This document shows positions 1-8,841 of a stretch of 64,000 bases of DNA, piece by piece. Position numbers and translations under genes: made by a program. How positions within the stretch are numbered: position 1 is the first letter of the stretch; the number at the start of each line of letters is the position of its first letter. The notes beneath the pieces were generated by a model. The model was not told the DNA's origin, ran no database searches, and saw only the letters and a list, made by a program, of their open reading frames with translations. Origin of the DNA: Clostridium bowmanii (lineage in GTDB: Bacteria; Bacillota; Clostridia; Clostridiales; Clostridiaceae); NCBI RefSeq assembly GCF_018861315.1, contig NZ_JAHLDL010000005.1, positions 62,001 through 126,000 on the forward strand, written 5' to 3'.

Positions 1-1265
1 ATCCTAAACGTCATGCTATGGAGATTGAGATGACAACTGCCTGTGATGAAAATGGATATTTGACTGCTATGAAAGCTATTATAATAGCTGATACAGGAGC
101 CTATGCATCACTAGGTGGACCAGTGCTACAAAGAGCATGCACCCATGCAGCTGGCCCATATAATTATCAAAATATTGATATAGTTGGGAAAGCAGTATAT
201 ACGAATAATCCGCCAGCTGGTGCATTTAGAGGTTTTGGAGTAACACAGAGTTGTTTTGCAATAGAGAGTAATTTGAATCAGCTTGCAGTAATGGCAGGAG
301 TAACTCCCTTTGAAATAAGATATAGAAATGCAATTAGGCCAGGTCAGATACTTCCTAATGGTCAAATTGCAGACTCATCTACATCAATTGTAGAAACACT
401 GGATGCAGTAAGAGAAATTTGCATGCAAAACCCTAAAGCGGGAATAGCTTGTGCTATAAAAAATAGTGGACTTGGGGTTGGCCTTCCTGATGTTGGAAGA
501 TGTAAATTGATTATAAAGGATGGTAAAGTTTATATTCATACCAGTGCAGCATGTATTGGACAAGGGCTTGGGACTATTTTAACACAAATAGTTTGTGAAA
601 CTCTTAATATATCACCGGATAAGGTTGTACATGCGGCGCCAGATACTTTGACTTGCCCTAATTCTGGAAATACAACAGCCTCACGTCAAACATTATTCAC
701 AGGTGAGGCAGCCAAAAGAGCAGCTAGAAAACTTTTAGATGTATTAAGTTATCAAACCTTAGAAAATTTAGAGGGCCAAGAATTCTATGGCGAATTTAAA
801 GGGATAACTGATAAAATGAATTCGAATAAACAAAATCCTGTAAGTCATGTAGCTTACGGTTATGCTACACATGTTGTTTTGTTAAATGATGAAGGTAAAA
901 TTGAAAAGGTTATTGCAGTTCATGATGTTGGAACTCCTATAAATCCTAAAAACATTGAGGGACAGATTGAAGGCGGAGTTGTTATGAGCCTTGGATATTC
1001 TCTAACAGAAGATTATCCTCTTAAAAATAGTGTTCCCACTGCAAAATTTGGAACATTAGGATTATTTAAATCAACAGAAATACCAAAAATAGAATCTATT
1101 ATTTTAGGTAGAGGAAACACTAATCTTGCTTATGGGGCAAAAGGAATAGGAGAGATATGTTCAATACCTACTCCTCCTGCTGTGGCTGGTGCATACTATA
1201 ACTATGATGGAGAGTTTAGAACAAAGTTACCACTTACCAATACACCATACAGTAAGAAAAAATAA
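1..1265 (+). CDS. xdh: Selenium-dependent xanthine dehydrogenase, molybdopterin-binding part (5' end outside window)
   Basis: This is the C-terminal part of a molybdenum hydroxylase large subunit that oxidises purines such as xanthine at a Mo-pterin centre. The frame is open from base 3 (P-K-R-H-A before the first Met at 18), so the gene begins upstream of the window. Visible motifs are the AFRGFG segment typical of this family near residues 70-75, GQG in the middle, and AYGAKGIGE near the C-terminus, which carries the conserved catalytic Glu. The assignment to the selenium-dependent subtype rests mainly on the yqeC, mocA and yqeB genes directly downstream. The product is cytoplasmic. A strong hairpin terminator follows, so the maturation genes may also have their own promoter. 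Confidence 0.85.
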   Translation, partial: PKRHAMEIEMTTACDENGYLTAMKAIIIADTGAYASLGGPVLQRACTHAAGPYNYQNIDIVGKAVYTNNPPAGAFRGFGVTQSCFAIESNLNQLAVMAGVTPFEIRYRNAIRPGQILPNGQIADSSTSIVETLDAVREICMQNPKAGIACAIKNSGLGVGLPDVGRCKLIIKDGKVYIHTSAACIGQGLGTILTQIVCETLNISPDKVVHAAPDTLTCPNSGNTTASRQTLFTGEAAKRAARKLLDVLSYQTLENLEGQEFYGEFKGITDKMNSNKQNPVSHVAYGYATHVVLLNDEGKIEKVIAVHDVGTPINPKNIEGQIEGGVVMSLGYSLTEDYPLKNSVPTAKFGTLGLFKSTEIPKIESIILGRGNTNLAYGAKGIGEICSIPTPPAVAGAYYNYDGEFRTKLPLTNTPYSKKK

Positions 1266-1339
1266 AATAAAATGTAGATTATTGTTCACTGTTAACTAAA
1301 AAAACAAGTTAGCAGTTGCTAATTTTAATTAACCATATT

Positions 1340-1376
1340 CAAAAAATAACTAGTATACTGACTAGTTATTTTTTGG
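1340..1376. terminator. Bidirectional-type hairpin terminator after xdh
   Basis: AAAAAATAACTAGT pairs with ACTAGTTATTTTTT around a short loop, giving an A-tract on one side and a T-tract on the other. It lies between xdh and yqeC and could end transcription from either direction. Confidence 0.7.
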
Positions 1377-1398
1377 ATATTAATGAGTGGGTGACCAT

Positions 1399-2133
1399 AT
1401 GAAGCTAAGTAAATATATTGGATTAGTGAAAAAGGATATTTTATCTATTGTTGGAGCAGGTGGGAAAACAACCATGATGTTTAAACTTGCAGAAGAGCTT
1501 AGAAAGAGTAATAAAATTTTAGTAACCACAACCACAAAGATATATCTTCCATCATTAGATAAATATGATTTCATCTGTACTGATAAATATGATTTTTTTA
1601 GATATTCTAGTATGAATGAAAATGGAATTTATGTATTAGGATTAGGAATAAATGATGAAAATAAAATATTAGGACTCAGTTTAAAAGACTTAGATGAGTT
1701 AGTACCTTATTTTGACTATATATTAATAGAAGCAGATGGAGCGAAGGAAAAAAGCTTAAAAGCATGGAGTGAATTTGAACCAATTATACACTGGAAAACT
1801 ACAAAAACTATAGGTATAATGGATATACAATCATTAGGAATGATAATCAATGAGGACAATATTCATAGAAGTAAAATATTCTGTGAAATAACTGGTGCTA
1901 AAATGGGGAATACTGTTAATCTTAAGCACCTAACTGAGCTAATATTGAATCCACTAGGATTGTTCAAGGCAGCGAAGGGAGAAAAAATATTATTTATCAA
2001 TAAAGTAGAAGAGCCTGATGATTTAATACTAGCTAAGTTGTTAATAGAGGAAATGAATTTAAATCCTAAGAACTTAATAGATAACATAATCATTGGAAGT
2101 CTAAAAAATGACACATATTACAGTAATGTATGA
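1399..2133 (+). CDS. yqeC: YqeC-family selenium-dependent hydroxylase accessory protein
   Basis: A 244-residue protein with an N-terminal P-loop, GAGGKTT, near residues 17-23, followed by TTTTKIYLP and an internal IEADGAKEKSLKAW segment. This pattern is that of the YqeC proteins that accompany selenium-dependent molybdenum hydroxylases; the biochemical step is not settled, and a nucleotide-dependent role in selenation of the cofactor is inferred. I place the start at the ATG at 1399, preceded by GGGTGA, rather than the GTG at 1387. The neighbours mocA and yqeB belong to the same maturation set, but a 250-bp structured repeat separates this gene from mocA. Confidence 0.8.
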   Translation: MKLSKYIGLVKKDILSIVGAGGKTTMMFKLAEELRKSNKILVTTTTKIYLPSLDKYDFICTDKYDFFRYSSMNENGIYVLGLGINDENKILGLSLKDLDELVPYFDYILIEADGAKEKSLKAWSEFEPIIHWKTTKTIGIMDIQSLGMIINEDNIHRSKIFCEITGAKMGNTVNLKHLTELILNPLGLFKAAKGEKILFINKVEEPDDLILAKLLIEEMNLNPKNLIDNIIIGSLKNDTYYSNV

Positions 2134-2145
2134 AATTTATCCGGA

Positions 2146-2399
2146 GTGACTTGCAATAAGAAACGAAAAAAACAATTGAAACTCATTTTAGAAATTCTTC
2201 TTTTAAAAATATAAAATTCTCGTGAACCTGACAGGATGTCAGGTTAGCGAACCTGAGGCAGGATGACGAATGTGAGCGCATAACAATTAATAATTGTTAT
2301 GTCCTCCAGATAATTGCCCAGAGGATAGAGAATTTTATATTTGCAAAAGATTAGAACTTCTTAATTAAATTTCCTGTTTAGAGTTCTTTTGCAAGTCAC
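2146..2399. repeat. Structured 254-bp element with terminal inverted repeats (MITE-like or structured RNA)
   Basis: The ends are exact inverted copies, GTGACTTGCAA (2146-2156) and TTGCAAGTCAC (2389-2399). A second perfect 15-bp inverted pair lies inside (2207-2221 with 2328-2342). Within that are three local hairpins: AACCTGAC/GTCAGGTT (2225-2245), ATAACAATT/AATTGTTAT (2280-2300) and TCCTC/GAGGA (2302-2325). The nested pairing would give a rod with a multibranched head. No reading frame is evident and no target duplication is obvious. It could be a MITE or a structured RNA; the sequence alone does not decide. Confidence 0.6.
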
Positions 2400-2478
2400 A
2401 AAAGAAATATTGACGCATATGTAAAGTAAATGAAATTTAGTAAACTAAGTGTAGTTAAGCATGAAAGCAGGTGATATA

Positions 2479-3075
2479 ATGAGCATAAGTGCAATAATAT
2501 TAGCAGCGGGGTACTCAAGAAGAATGGGTAAGAACAAGCTTCTCTTGAAATATAGAGGCAAATCACTAATAGAGCACACAATTGAAACTATTGAAAAGTG
2601 TGGGTTTTCAGAGATTATTCTTGTAGGTAGGAATAAAAAAATAATAGAAATTGGAAATAGATACGGTTTAGTAGTTGTGAAAAATCAAAATGCAGATAAA
2701 GGAATAAGTGAATCTATAAAATTGGGTGTAATTCATGCCAAAAAAACTAATGGATATATGTTTTTTACGGCAGATCAGCCTTTTTTAGATGAAAATACAA
2801 TAAAAAAATTAACCCATGAGTTTACAGAAAATTACGATTATATAATTGTTCCAAAGTGTGATGTCAGGCATGGGAATCCTGTTATATTTCCAATTTCCTT
2901 TAAGGATGACTTTTTGAAATTGCAAGGAGACGTTGGTGGGAAAATAATAATAAATGAAAATTTAGATAAAGTTAAACTTATAGAAATAAATGATGGCTGG
3001 GAACTATTTGATGTTGATACTAATGAAAATTATGAGTATATTCTAAAACTAGAGGAGAATAATGAATATGTTTAA
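2479..3075 (+). CDS. mocA: MocA-like molybdenum cofactor cytidylyltransferase (NTP transferase)
   Basis: A 198-residue MobA/MocA-type nucleotidyltransferase that should transfer CMP to molybdopterin for hydroxylase-type enzymes. The N-terminus has the family signature LAAGYSRRMGKNKLLL (nucleotide-binding loop), then TADQPFL in the middle (metal-binding Asp) and RHGNPVIFP near residue 135, all expected of this family. The ATG at 2479 is chosen because AGGTGAT lies just upstream; an in-frame ATG at 2461 lacks a ribosome site. The 3' end overlaps yqeB by 14 bases, so the two are translationally coupled. CTP rather than GTP specificity is inferred from the xanthine-dehydrogenase context. Confidence 0.82.
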   Translation: MSISAIILAAGYSRRMGKNKLLLKYRGKSLIEHTIETIEKCGFSEIILVGRNKKIIEIGNRYGLVVVKNQNADKGISESIKLGVIHAKKTNGYMFFTADQPFLDENTIKKLTHEFTENYDYIIVPKCDVRHGNPVIFPISFKDDFLKLQGDVGGKIIINENLDKVKLIEINDGWELFDVDTNENYEYILKLEENNEYV

Positions 3076-3877
3076 TGATATTGTGGTTATACGTGGCGGA
3101 GGAGATTTAGCATCTGGTACCATTCAAAAATTGTTTAGAAGTGGATTTAAGGTATTGGTTTTAGAGGTACCAGAGCCTACCTCTATAAGGCGAGATGTTT
3201 CTTTTGGTGAAGCAGTATATCAAGGGGAAATAGAAATAGAAGGAATCATAGCTATCCATGTAAACTCTTTAAGTGAAATAGAAAATGCCTGGAATGATAA
3301 AAAAGTTCCAGTGATTATAGATGAACAAGGTAAATATATTAAAATAATTAAGCCTAAAATAGTAGTTGATGCTATTATTGCTAAGAAAAATTTGGGGACA
3401 ACAGTGGATATGGCTGATATAACCATTGCGCTAGGACCCGGGTTTACAGCAGGAGAAGATGTGGATGTTGTAATAGAGACTACTAGAGGGCATAATTTGG
3501 GTAGGCTAATATTTGAGGGACAGGCTGCTAAAAACACAGGTATTCCAGGAAATATCATGGGGTTTTCTAAAGAAAGAGTAATACACTCTGTTTGCGCCGG
3601 AACAATGGTGAATGTTCTTCATATTGGTGATGTGGTCCAAAAAGATGATATTATTGCGTATATAGGAGATGTACCAATAAAAGCAACGATATCAGGTTTA
3701 TTAAGAGGAATTTTGCGCAGTGGAATAACTGTAACTGAGGGATTTAAAATAGCAGATATTGATCCAAGACTTTCAGAAAAAACAAATTGTTACACTATCT
3801 CTGATAAAGCAAGAAGTATAGCAGGTGGAGTATTAGAAGCAATACTTTATTTAATGACTGAAACTCAGGAGGTTTAA
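3062..3877 (+). CDS. yqeB: YqeB-family selenium-dependent molybdenum hydroxylase maturation protein
   Basis: A 271-residue protein beginning with a Rossmann-like loop, VVIRGGGDLASGT, and continuing with a conserved GPGFTAGEDVDVVIET block and a G-rich C-terminal half. This matches the YqeB proteins found with selenium-dependent molybdenum hydroxylases, which are proposed to supply or insert selenium into the Mo cofactor. Overlap with mocA and a five-base gap to the following XdhC-like gene show one operon. Two in-frame ATGs (3062, 3068) sit behind GAGGAG; 3068 has the better spacing, but I keep the longer form. The precise reaction is not established. Confidence 0.82.
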   Translation: MNMFNDIVVIRGGGDLASGTIQKLFRSGFKVLVLEVPEPTSIRRDVSFGEAVYQGEIEIEGIIAIHVNSLSEIENAWNDKKVPVIIDEQGKYIKIIKPKIVVDAIIAKKNLGTTVDMADITIALGPGFTAGEDVDVVIETTRGHNLGRLIFEGQAAKNTGIPGNIMGFSKERVIHSVCAGTMVNVLHIGDVVQKDDIIAYIGDVPIKATISGLLRGILRSGITVTEGFKIADIDPRLSEKTNCYTISDKARSIAGGVLEAILYLMTETQEV

Positions 3878-3881
3878 TATT

Positions 3882-4691
3882 ATGGAAGAGAAAATCTTAA
3901 AAGAAATTTATGAAAATCTAAAAAACGGACACAAGGCGGCCTTAGTCACAATTATAGACATAAAGGGATCTACACCAAGAAAAAAAGGATCTCTCATGGC
4001 AGTTTGGGAAGATGGAAAAATTGAGGGAAGTATTGGTGGAGGGAATATTGAGTTTGTAGTGATAGAAAAAGCCATAGAGTGCATTAAGGAAGAAAAAGAT
4101 GGAGAATTCACCTTTGAATTAAATGATGAGGGTGACTTAAATATGCAGTGCGGAGGAAAAGCTATTGTGTATGTAAAGATATTTAAACCTAGATTAAAGC
4201 TACTTATTATAGGGGCGGGACATATAGGAGTAGAACTTTTTAAGTTAGCAAAGATACTAGATTTTTATACTGTAATATTTGATGATCGGGCAGAATTTGC
4301 AAATGAAAAGCGTTTTGAAGGTGCAGATGAAATAATTGTGGGGGATATAGGGGCTAGGGTTTCTGAGTATTCTATTGATAAAAGCACCTATGTTATCATA
4401 GTAACAAGAGGTCATAAATGTGACGCAGATGCACTTAAGGCTACTGCCGAATCTAATGCTTCATATATTGGAATGATTGGAAGCAAGAAAAAGACAGAAT
4501 TTGTTATGAAGAATCTTTTAAGTGAAGGAATTGCAAGAGAAACACTTAAAAAGGTATATGCACCAATAGGAATTAATATTTCATCAGAGGAGCCAAATGA
4601 AATTGCTTTTGGAATTATGTGTGAAATATTATTGGTTAAAAATAAAGGTTCGCTGCAAAGTTTAAAGGATGTAAAAAAAGTAAATTTTTAG
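3882..4691 (+). CDS. XdhC/CoxI-family molybdenum hydroxylase maturation factor
   Basis: A 269-residue XdhC/CoxI-type protein. The N-terminal half carries TIIDIKGSTPRKKGS and GSIGGGNIE, the usual XdhC/CoxI signature, with MQCGG near residue 88. The C-terminal half is a Rossmann domain with GAGHIG near residues 113-118 and VTRGHKCDADAL later. Family members bind the Mo cofactor and help its sulfuration and insertion into xanthine dehydrogenase; here it may act with YqeB on the selenium form. AGGAGGT at 3867-3873 precedes the ATG. The gene lies tightly between yqeB and the MoeA-like gene. Confidence 0.85.
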   Translation: MEEKILKEIYENLKNGHKAALVTIIDIKGSTPRKKGSLMAVWEDGKIEGSIGGGNIEFVVIEKAIECIKEEKDGEFTFELNDEGDLNMQCGGKAIVYVKIFKPRLKLLIIGAGHIGVELFKLAKILDFYTVIFDDRAEFANEKRFEGADEIIVGDIGARVSEYSIDKSTYVIIVTRGHKCDADALKATAESNASYIGMIGSKKKTEFVMKNLLSEGIARETLKKVYAPIGINISSEEPNEIAFGIMCEILLVKNKGSLQSLKDVKKVNF

Positions 4692-4720
4692 ATCTACTAT
4701 ACTAAATAGAGGTGACTAAT

Positions 4721-5743
4721 ATGAAAAAAATACCTGTAAAAGAAGCAGTTGGATCAGTTTTATGTCATGATATTACTCAAATTATTCCAGGAGTACTCAA
4801 GGATATAGCCTTTAAAAAAGGTCATATAATTGTAGAAGAAGATATACCAGTATTACTTTCCATAGGGAAAGAGAACCTATTTGTATGGGAGAAAAAAGAA
4901 GGATATCTTCATGAAAATGATGCAGCAGCAAGACTTACAGCACTTACAGCAGGAGTCGGATTAACTTTTAGTGAAGTAAAAGAAGGTAAAATTAATTTTA
5001 TAGCAGCTTATGATGGACTTCTTGTAATTAATACGGAACTATTACTTAAGCTTAATTGCTTAGGGGAGATAATTTTAGTTACACTTCACAATAACTATCC
5101 TATAAAAAAAGGACAAAAAGTTGCTGGAACAAGAGTTATTCCTCTTGTTATTGATGAGGAAAAGATAAAAAAAGCAGAGAATTTAATTGGGGATTCGAAA
5201 ATTGTAAGTATTATTCCATATACAGCAATGAAAGTTGGAATTGTAACTACAGGTAGTGAGGTATACCATGGTAGAATAAAAGATGCCTTTGGTCCAGTAA
5301 TAAGAAGTAAAGTAGAGGAATATGGTTGTGAAGTACTTGGACAAGTCATATGCTCTGATGATGAGGAAAAAATAACAGAGGCAGTGGAAACTTGGATTGA
5401 CAAGGGTTGTGACATGGTGATTTGTACAGGCGGTATGTCAGTAGACCCTGATGATGTTACTCCAGCAGCGATTATAAAAACAGGAGCAGAGCTTATAACT
5501 TATGGTTCACCGGTACTTCCAGGGGCAATGTTTTTATTAGCTTATAAAGGAGATATTCCAATTTTAGGACTACCAGGTTGCGTAATGTATAGTAGGACAA
5601 CGATATTTGATTTGGTTTTGCCAAGGATTCTAGCAAAGGAGAAGTTGAGCTTTGTTGATATAGCAAGGTATGGACATGGTGGTCTTTGCATGGAATGTGA
5701 AGTGTGTAGATATCCTAATTGTAACTTCGGAAAGGGTTACTAA
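4721..5743 (+). CDS. MoeA/MogA-like molybdopterin-binding protein with C-terminal cysteine motif
   Basis: A 340-residue protein with a MoCF-biosynthesis fold in its C-terminal half: GIVTTGSEV, then ICTGGMSVDPDDVTP, which is the pterin-binding loop of MoeA/MogA proteins, and GLPGCVMY. The final 20 residues hold five cysteines in the order CMECEVC and CNFGKG-type spacing, a tail often seen on the version linked to xanthine dehydrogenases and suggestive of metal or selenium handling (inference). I start at ATG 4721 behind AGAGGTGACT; the GTG at 4712 lies inside the ribosome site. It is the last gene of the maturation operon; AT-rich DNA follows. Confidence 0.8.
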   Translation: MKKIPVKEAVGSVLCHDITQIIPGVLKDIAFKKGHIIVEEDIPVLLSIGKENLFVWEKKEGYLHENDAAARLTALTAGVGLTFSEVKEGKINFIAAYDGLLVINTELLLKLNCLGEIILVTLHNNYPIKKGQKVAGTRVIPLVIDEEKIKKAENLIGDSKIVSIIPYTAMKVGIVTTGSEVYHGRIKDAFGPVIRSKVEEYGCEVLGQVICSDDEEKITEAVETWIDKGCDMVICTGGMSVDPDDVTPAAIIKTGAELITYGSPVLPGAMFLLAYKGDIPILGLPGCVMYSRTTIFDLVLPRILAKEKLSFVDIARYGHGGLCMECEVCRYPNCNFGKGY

Positions 5744-6041
5744 TGTAAACTAAGTATGAGAAATTATTTAAATTAATTTTAGATTAATTATTTTTTGTTT
5801 TTATTATATAGGAAACAGCTTGCGGAAAACAATGTGGATAACTTTTATAAGTTTTCATTTGTTAATAAATGTTTTTATACGCAAAAAAAGTATATATTAC
5901 GTATAATGCATTGAAGCGAGCTTTAGAACATCATATTTTATTTTCTTTGTTATGTAATTTTTTTAATATTTGTAAATATTATATTGGTACAAGTTAAAAA
6001 GGCAAATGCAAAATTATAATACAAAAGGAGTGGGTCTATTC
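5744..6041. other. AT-rich intergenic region
   Basis: No gene is seen. A weak hairpin (AATTAAT/ATTAATT near 5771-5789) followed by T-rich sequence may end the maturation operon. AAAGGAGTGG at about 6024 is the ribosome site of dpaL. No riboswitch pattern was recognised. Confidence 0.4.
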
Positions 6042-7301
6042 ATGGATTTATTACACGAAAATAAAATACAGGCTATTTTTTCTAAAAAAAAACACAGGGA
6101 TAAAAAAGAAAATTATCCGGAATTTTTATGTGTGGAGCAACTTGAAAAAGTAAAGAAATTTCATGAAACCATTAAAGCTTACAATGTTACGCCACTAGTA
6201 GAACTTAAAAGTTTGGCCAGGGAGCTTGGAGTAAAAAGTATTTTTGTTAAGGATGAATCCAAAAGGATAGATCTAAATTCCTTTAAGATGTTAGGTGCAT
6301 CTTATGCCATTGGAAAATTTTTATGCCAAAGATTAGGTGTAAATATAGAAGATACAAGTTTTGAAGATTTAAAGTCTATGGAGATAAGAAAAAAGACTGG
6401 GGAAATTACTTTTGTTACCTGTTCAGATGGCAACCATGGCAGGGGAGTAGCTTGGACTGCTAAACAACTAGGTCAAAAGGCAGTAATATATTTGCCAAAG
6501 GGTACAGCTTTTAGACGTGTACAAGCTATTAAAGATTTAGGTGCAGAAGCTGAAGTAACAGATTTTAACTATGATGATACTGTTAGATATGCCTTGCAAA
6601 AGTCCTTGGATAATGGATGGCAAATGGTTCAAGATACATCTTGGGAAGGCTACACTGAAATACCTATGTGGATTATGCAGGGCTATTCCGCTATGGGATA
6701 TGAGGCTTTTGCGCAACTACATAATTTAGGAATTGAAAAGCCAACTCACGTTTTTCTACAGGCAGGGGTAGGAGCTATGGCCGGAGGGGTACTTGGGGCA
6801 TATGTGAATTTATACAAGGCGGAGTATCCTATTGTGACAATTATGGAACCTACAAATGCGGCTTGTATGTTTAAGTCTGCGTCTATTAATGATGGTAAAC
6901 CTCATAAAGTAGAGGGATCACTTCACTCTATTATGGCAGGGCTTGCTTGTGGTGAAGCTATTCCTATGGGATGGGAGATAATACGGGATTTTGCATATTG
7001 TTATTGTACTTGTCCTGATTATGTAACTGCAAGAGGTATGAGAATTCTTGCTAGTCCGCTAGGACAAGATGAAAAGATTGTTTCGGGGGAATCTGGCGCT
7101 GTTGGTATAGGTTTATTATCTATTCTTATGCAAAAAAAGTATACAGAGTCTATAAGAAAACAGCTTAAATTAGATAAAAATTCTGTTGTACTATTATTTA
7201 GTACTGAGGGAGATACGGATCCTGTAAATTATAGAGATATACTTTGGGATGGTATGTATGAACTGCCATGTCTTGATTGCGAGCCACATTTAAACAAATA
7301 G
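6042..7301 (+). CDS. dpaL: Diaminopropionate ammonia-lyase (PLP enzyme)
   Basis: A 419-residue fold-type II PLP enzyme that breaks 2,3-diaminopropionate into pyruvate and two ammonia. The PLP lysine is K82 in NSFKMLGASYA, SDGNHGRGVAW is the phosphate-side Asn-Gly-Asn-His-Gly motif, and AGVGAMAGG is the glycine-rich phosphate loop. Length and motifs match YgeX/DpaL. The ATG at 6042 follows AAAGGAGTG; an upstream in-frame Met at 6006 precedes that site and is unlikely. The next gene is a HyuA-like amidohydrolase, the same pairing as in the ygeX-hyuA purine/urate-degradation cluster of enteric and gut anaerobes. This suggests a role in anaerobic purine nitrogen recovery. Confidence 0.9.
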   Translation: MDLLHENKIQAIFSKKKHRDKKENYPEFLCVEQLEKVKKFHETIKAYNVTPLVELKSLARELGVKSIFVKDESKRIDLNSFKMLGASYAIGKFLCQRLGVNIEDTSFEDLKSMEIRKKTGEITFVTCSDGNHGRGVAWTAKQLGQKAVIYLPKGTAFRRVQAIKDLGAEAEVTDFNYDDTVRYALQKSLDNGWQMVQDTSWEGYTEIPMWIMQGYSAMGYEAFAQLHNLGIEKPTHVFLQAGVGAMAGGVLGAYVNLYKAEYPIVTIMEPTNAACMFKSASINDGKPHKVEGSLHSIMAGLACGEAIPMGWEIIRDFAYCYCTCPDYVTARGMRILASPLGQDEKIVSGESGAVGIGLLSILMQKKYTESIRKQLKLDKNSVVLLFSTEGDTDPVNYRDILWDGMYELPCLDCEPHLNK

Positions 7302-7330
7302 CATAATATAGAGAGGAGAAGGTGTAGTAG

Positions 7331-8641
7331 ATGTTTGATTTAGGAATTATAAATGGAAGGATATATATAGAAGGTCATTGGTATGAAGGAAATCTGTATA
7401 TTAAAGATGATAAAATATCAACAATTTCCCGAGTGGCACTTGAAGCTAAAGAAGAATATGATGCAAAGGGAAGAGATGTATTACCAGGGTTTATTGATCC
7501 TCATGTGCATTTTGATCTTAATTGCGGAAAAAACACTTCAGTAGATGATTTCTATAATGGTTCAAAAACTGCAGCTTTTGGTGGCATTACAACATATATT
7601 GATTTTTTAGATCCAGTAAAAAGCAATGAAGCATTAAAAAAGGCTTACACTCTAAGGAGATCTTTGGCTGAGGATAGCGTCATCGATTATGCATTTCATG
7701 CAACTATTGCTGGTTTAGACGAAGAACCTGCTAGTTTTATGAATGAAGCTAAAACACTCGGAATTCCTACAATAAAACTATTTACCACCTATTCAAGTTC
7801 GGGTAGACGTACAATGGATAGAACTATAGACAAGCTTTTGAGAAATACTAAAGAAATAGGGACTCTTCTACTGGCACATTCAGAAAATGATGGTCTAATA
7901 TTAGAAGGTGAGAAAATACATGTAATGCAGCATGAAAGTGCAAGACCTGCAATAGCAGAAATAAGTGAGGTTATAAAGCTTGCTGAAATGACTAAATATA
8001 GAGACGGAAGAATGTATATTGTTCATACGAATTGTGGGACAACCGTTGAGAGACTTAAGGAAAATTATAAGTCTATCCTCAATAAGGATTTTATCCTTGA
8101 AAGTTGTCCGCATTACTTTATTTTTTCTTCAGCTAAATATCTACAGAGGAATGGGTATTTATACACAATGACACCTCCACTTCGAAGTGATAGGGAAGTG
8201 AAAAAATTAAATGATCAAATAGATAATATTTTTACAATAGGCACAGATCATTGCCCCTTTAATTCAGCGGAGAAAAATAGAGAATTCGTTGATGAAATCC
8301 CTATGGGTGTAGGGGGAGTAGAATATTCTTTCCCATTAATGTACGCTAAGTTTGGGGAAAAAATAATAGACAAGTTTACTAAAAATCCTGCAATTACACA
8401 TGGATTGTATCCCAGCAAAGGAACTCTACTTCCAGGAACAGATGCAGATATAGTTGTGTTTGATCAGAATACACATTATGTTATAAAAGATAATCATTCA
8501 AATGCGGACTACAATATGTACAGTGATATGGAAGTAACCGGAAAGGTTTGCTCGACTATTGCTAAGGGTAAATTTGTAGTTAAAGATGGTGTTTTCATAG
8601 GCGGGAAGGGTGAGTATTTAAGTCGGGAATTAAAGTATTAA
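7331..8641 (+). CDS. hyuA: HyuA-like dihydropyrimidinase/hydantoinase family amidohydrolase
   Basis: A 436-residue cyclic amidohydrolase of the dihydroorotase/hydantoinase superfamily. Metal-site residues are visible: GFIDPHVHFDL (HxH), the candidate carboxylated lysine in TIKLFTTYSSS, LLAHSEND and YIVHTNCG (His ligands), and IGTDHCPF (Asp). The C-terminal half ends with the usual amidohydrolase DADIVVFD strand. The start follows GAGGAGAAGG, 29 bases after dpaL. The exact ring substrate is not readable. The position next to dpaL and the xanthine dehydrogenase genes suggests it opens a purine-derived ring, as proposed for HyuA in anaerobic urate catabolism. Confidence 0.82.
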   Translation: MFDLGIINGRIYIEGHWYEGNLYIKDDKISTISRVALEAKEEYDAKGRDVLPGFIDPHVHFDLNCGKNTSVDDFYNGSKTAAFGGITTYIDFLDPVKSNEALKKAYTLRRSLAEDSVIDYAFHATIAGLDEEPASFMNEAKTLGIPTIKLFTTYSSSGRRTMDRTIDKLLRNTKEIGTLLLAHSENDGLILEGEKIHVMQHESARPAIAEISEVIKLAEMTKYRDGRMYIVHTNCGTTVERLKENYKSILNKDFILESCPHYFIFSSAKYLQRNGYLYTMTPPLRSDREVKKLNDQIDNIFTIGTDHCPFNSAEKNREFVDEIPMGVGGVEYSFPLMYAKFGEKIIDKFTKNPAITHGLYPSKGTLLPGTDADIVVFDQNTHYVIKDNHSNADYNMYSDMEVTGKVCSTIAKGKFVVKDGVFIGGKGEYLSRELKY

Positions 8642-8668
8642 GAATTTAGAATTGAAAGGTTTTTTCAT

Positions 8669-8742
8669 AGATTATGCTATAACGAAAAGTATACATTGCT
8701 GGAATGCATTCTACGCAATATATACTTTTGTTAGCATAATCT
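8669..8742. terminator. Long imperfect inverted repeat between convergent genes
   Basis: An arm at 8669-8699 (AGATTATGCTATAACG...) pairs almost fully with 8715-8742 (...TTAGCATAATCT), flanked by TTTTTT on the left and AAAAAA on the right. It separates hyuA (+) from the decayed ABC genes (-), which fits a bidirectional terminator. Confidence 0.65.
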
Positions 8743-8841
8743 AAGAAAAAACAGTTAATCTTAAAAATTATTACTTATGATTCTATATAGACATAAGAAA
8801 ATTCTCACATAAATATAGAGTAAGTTTTGTTAGATTTAACA

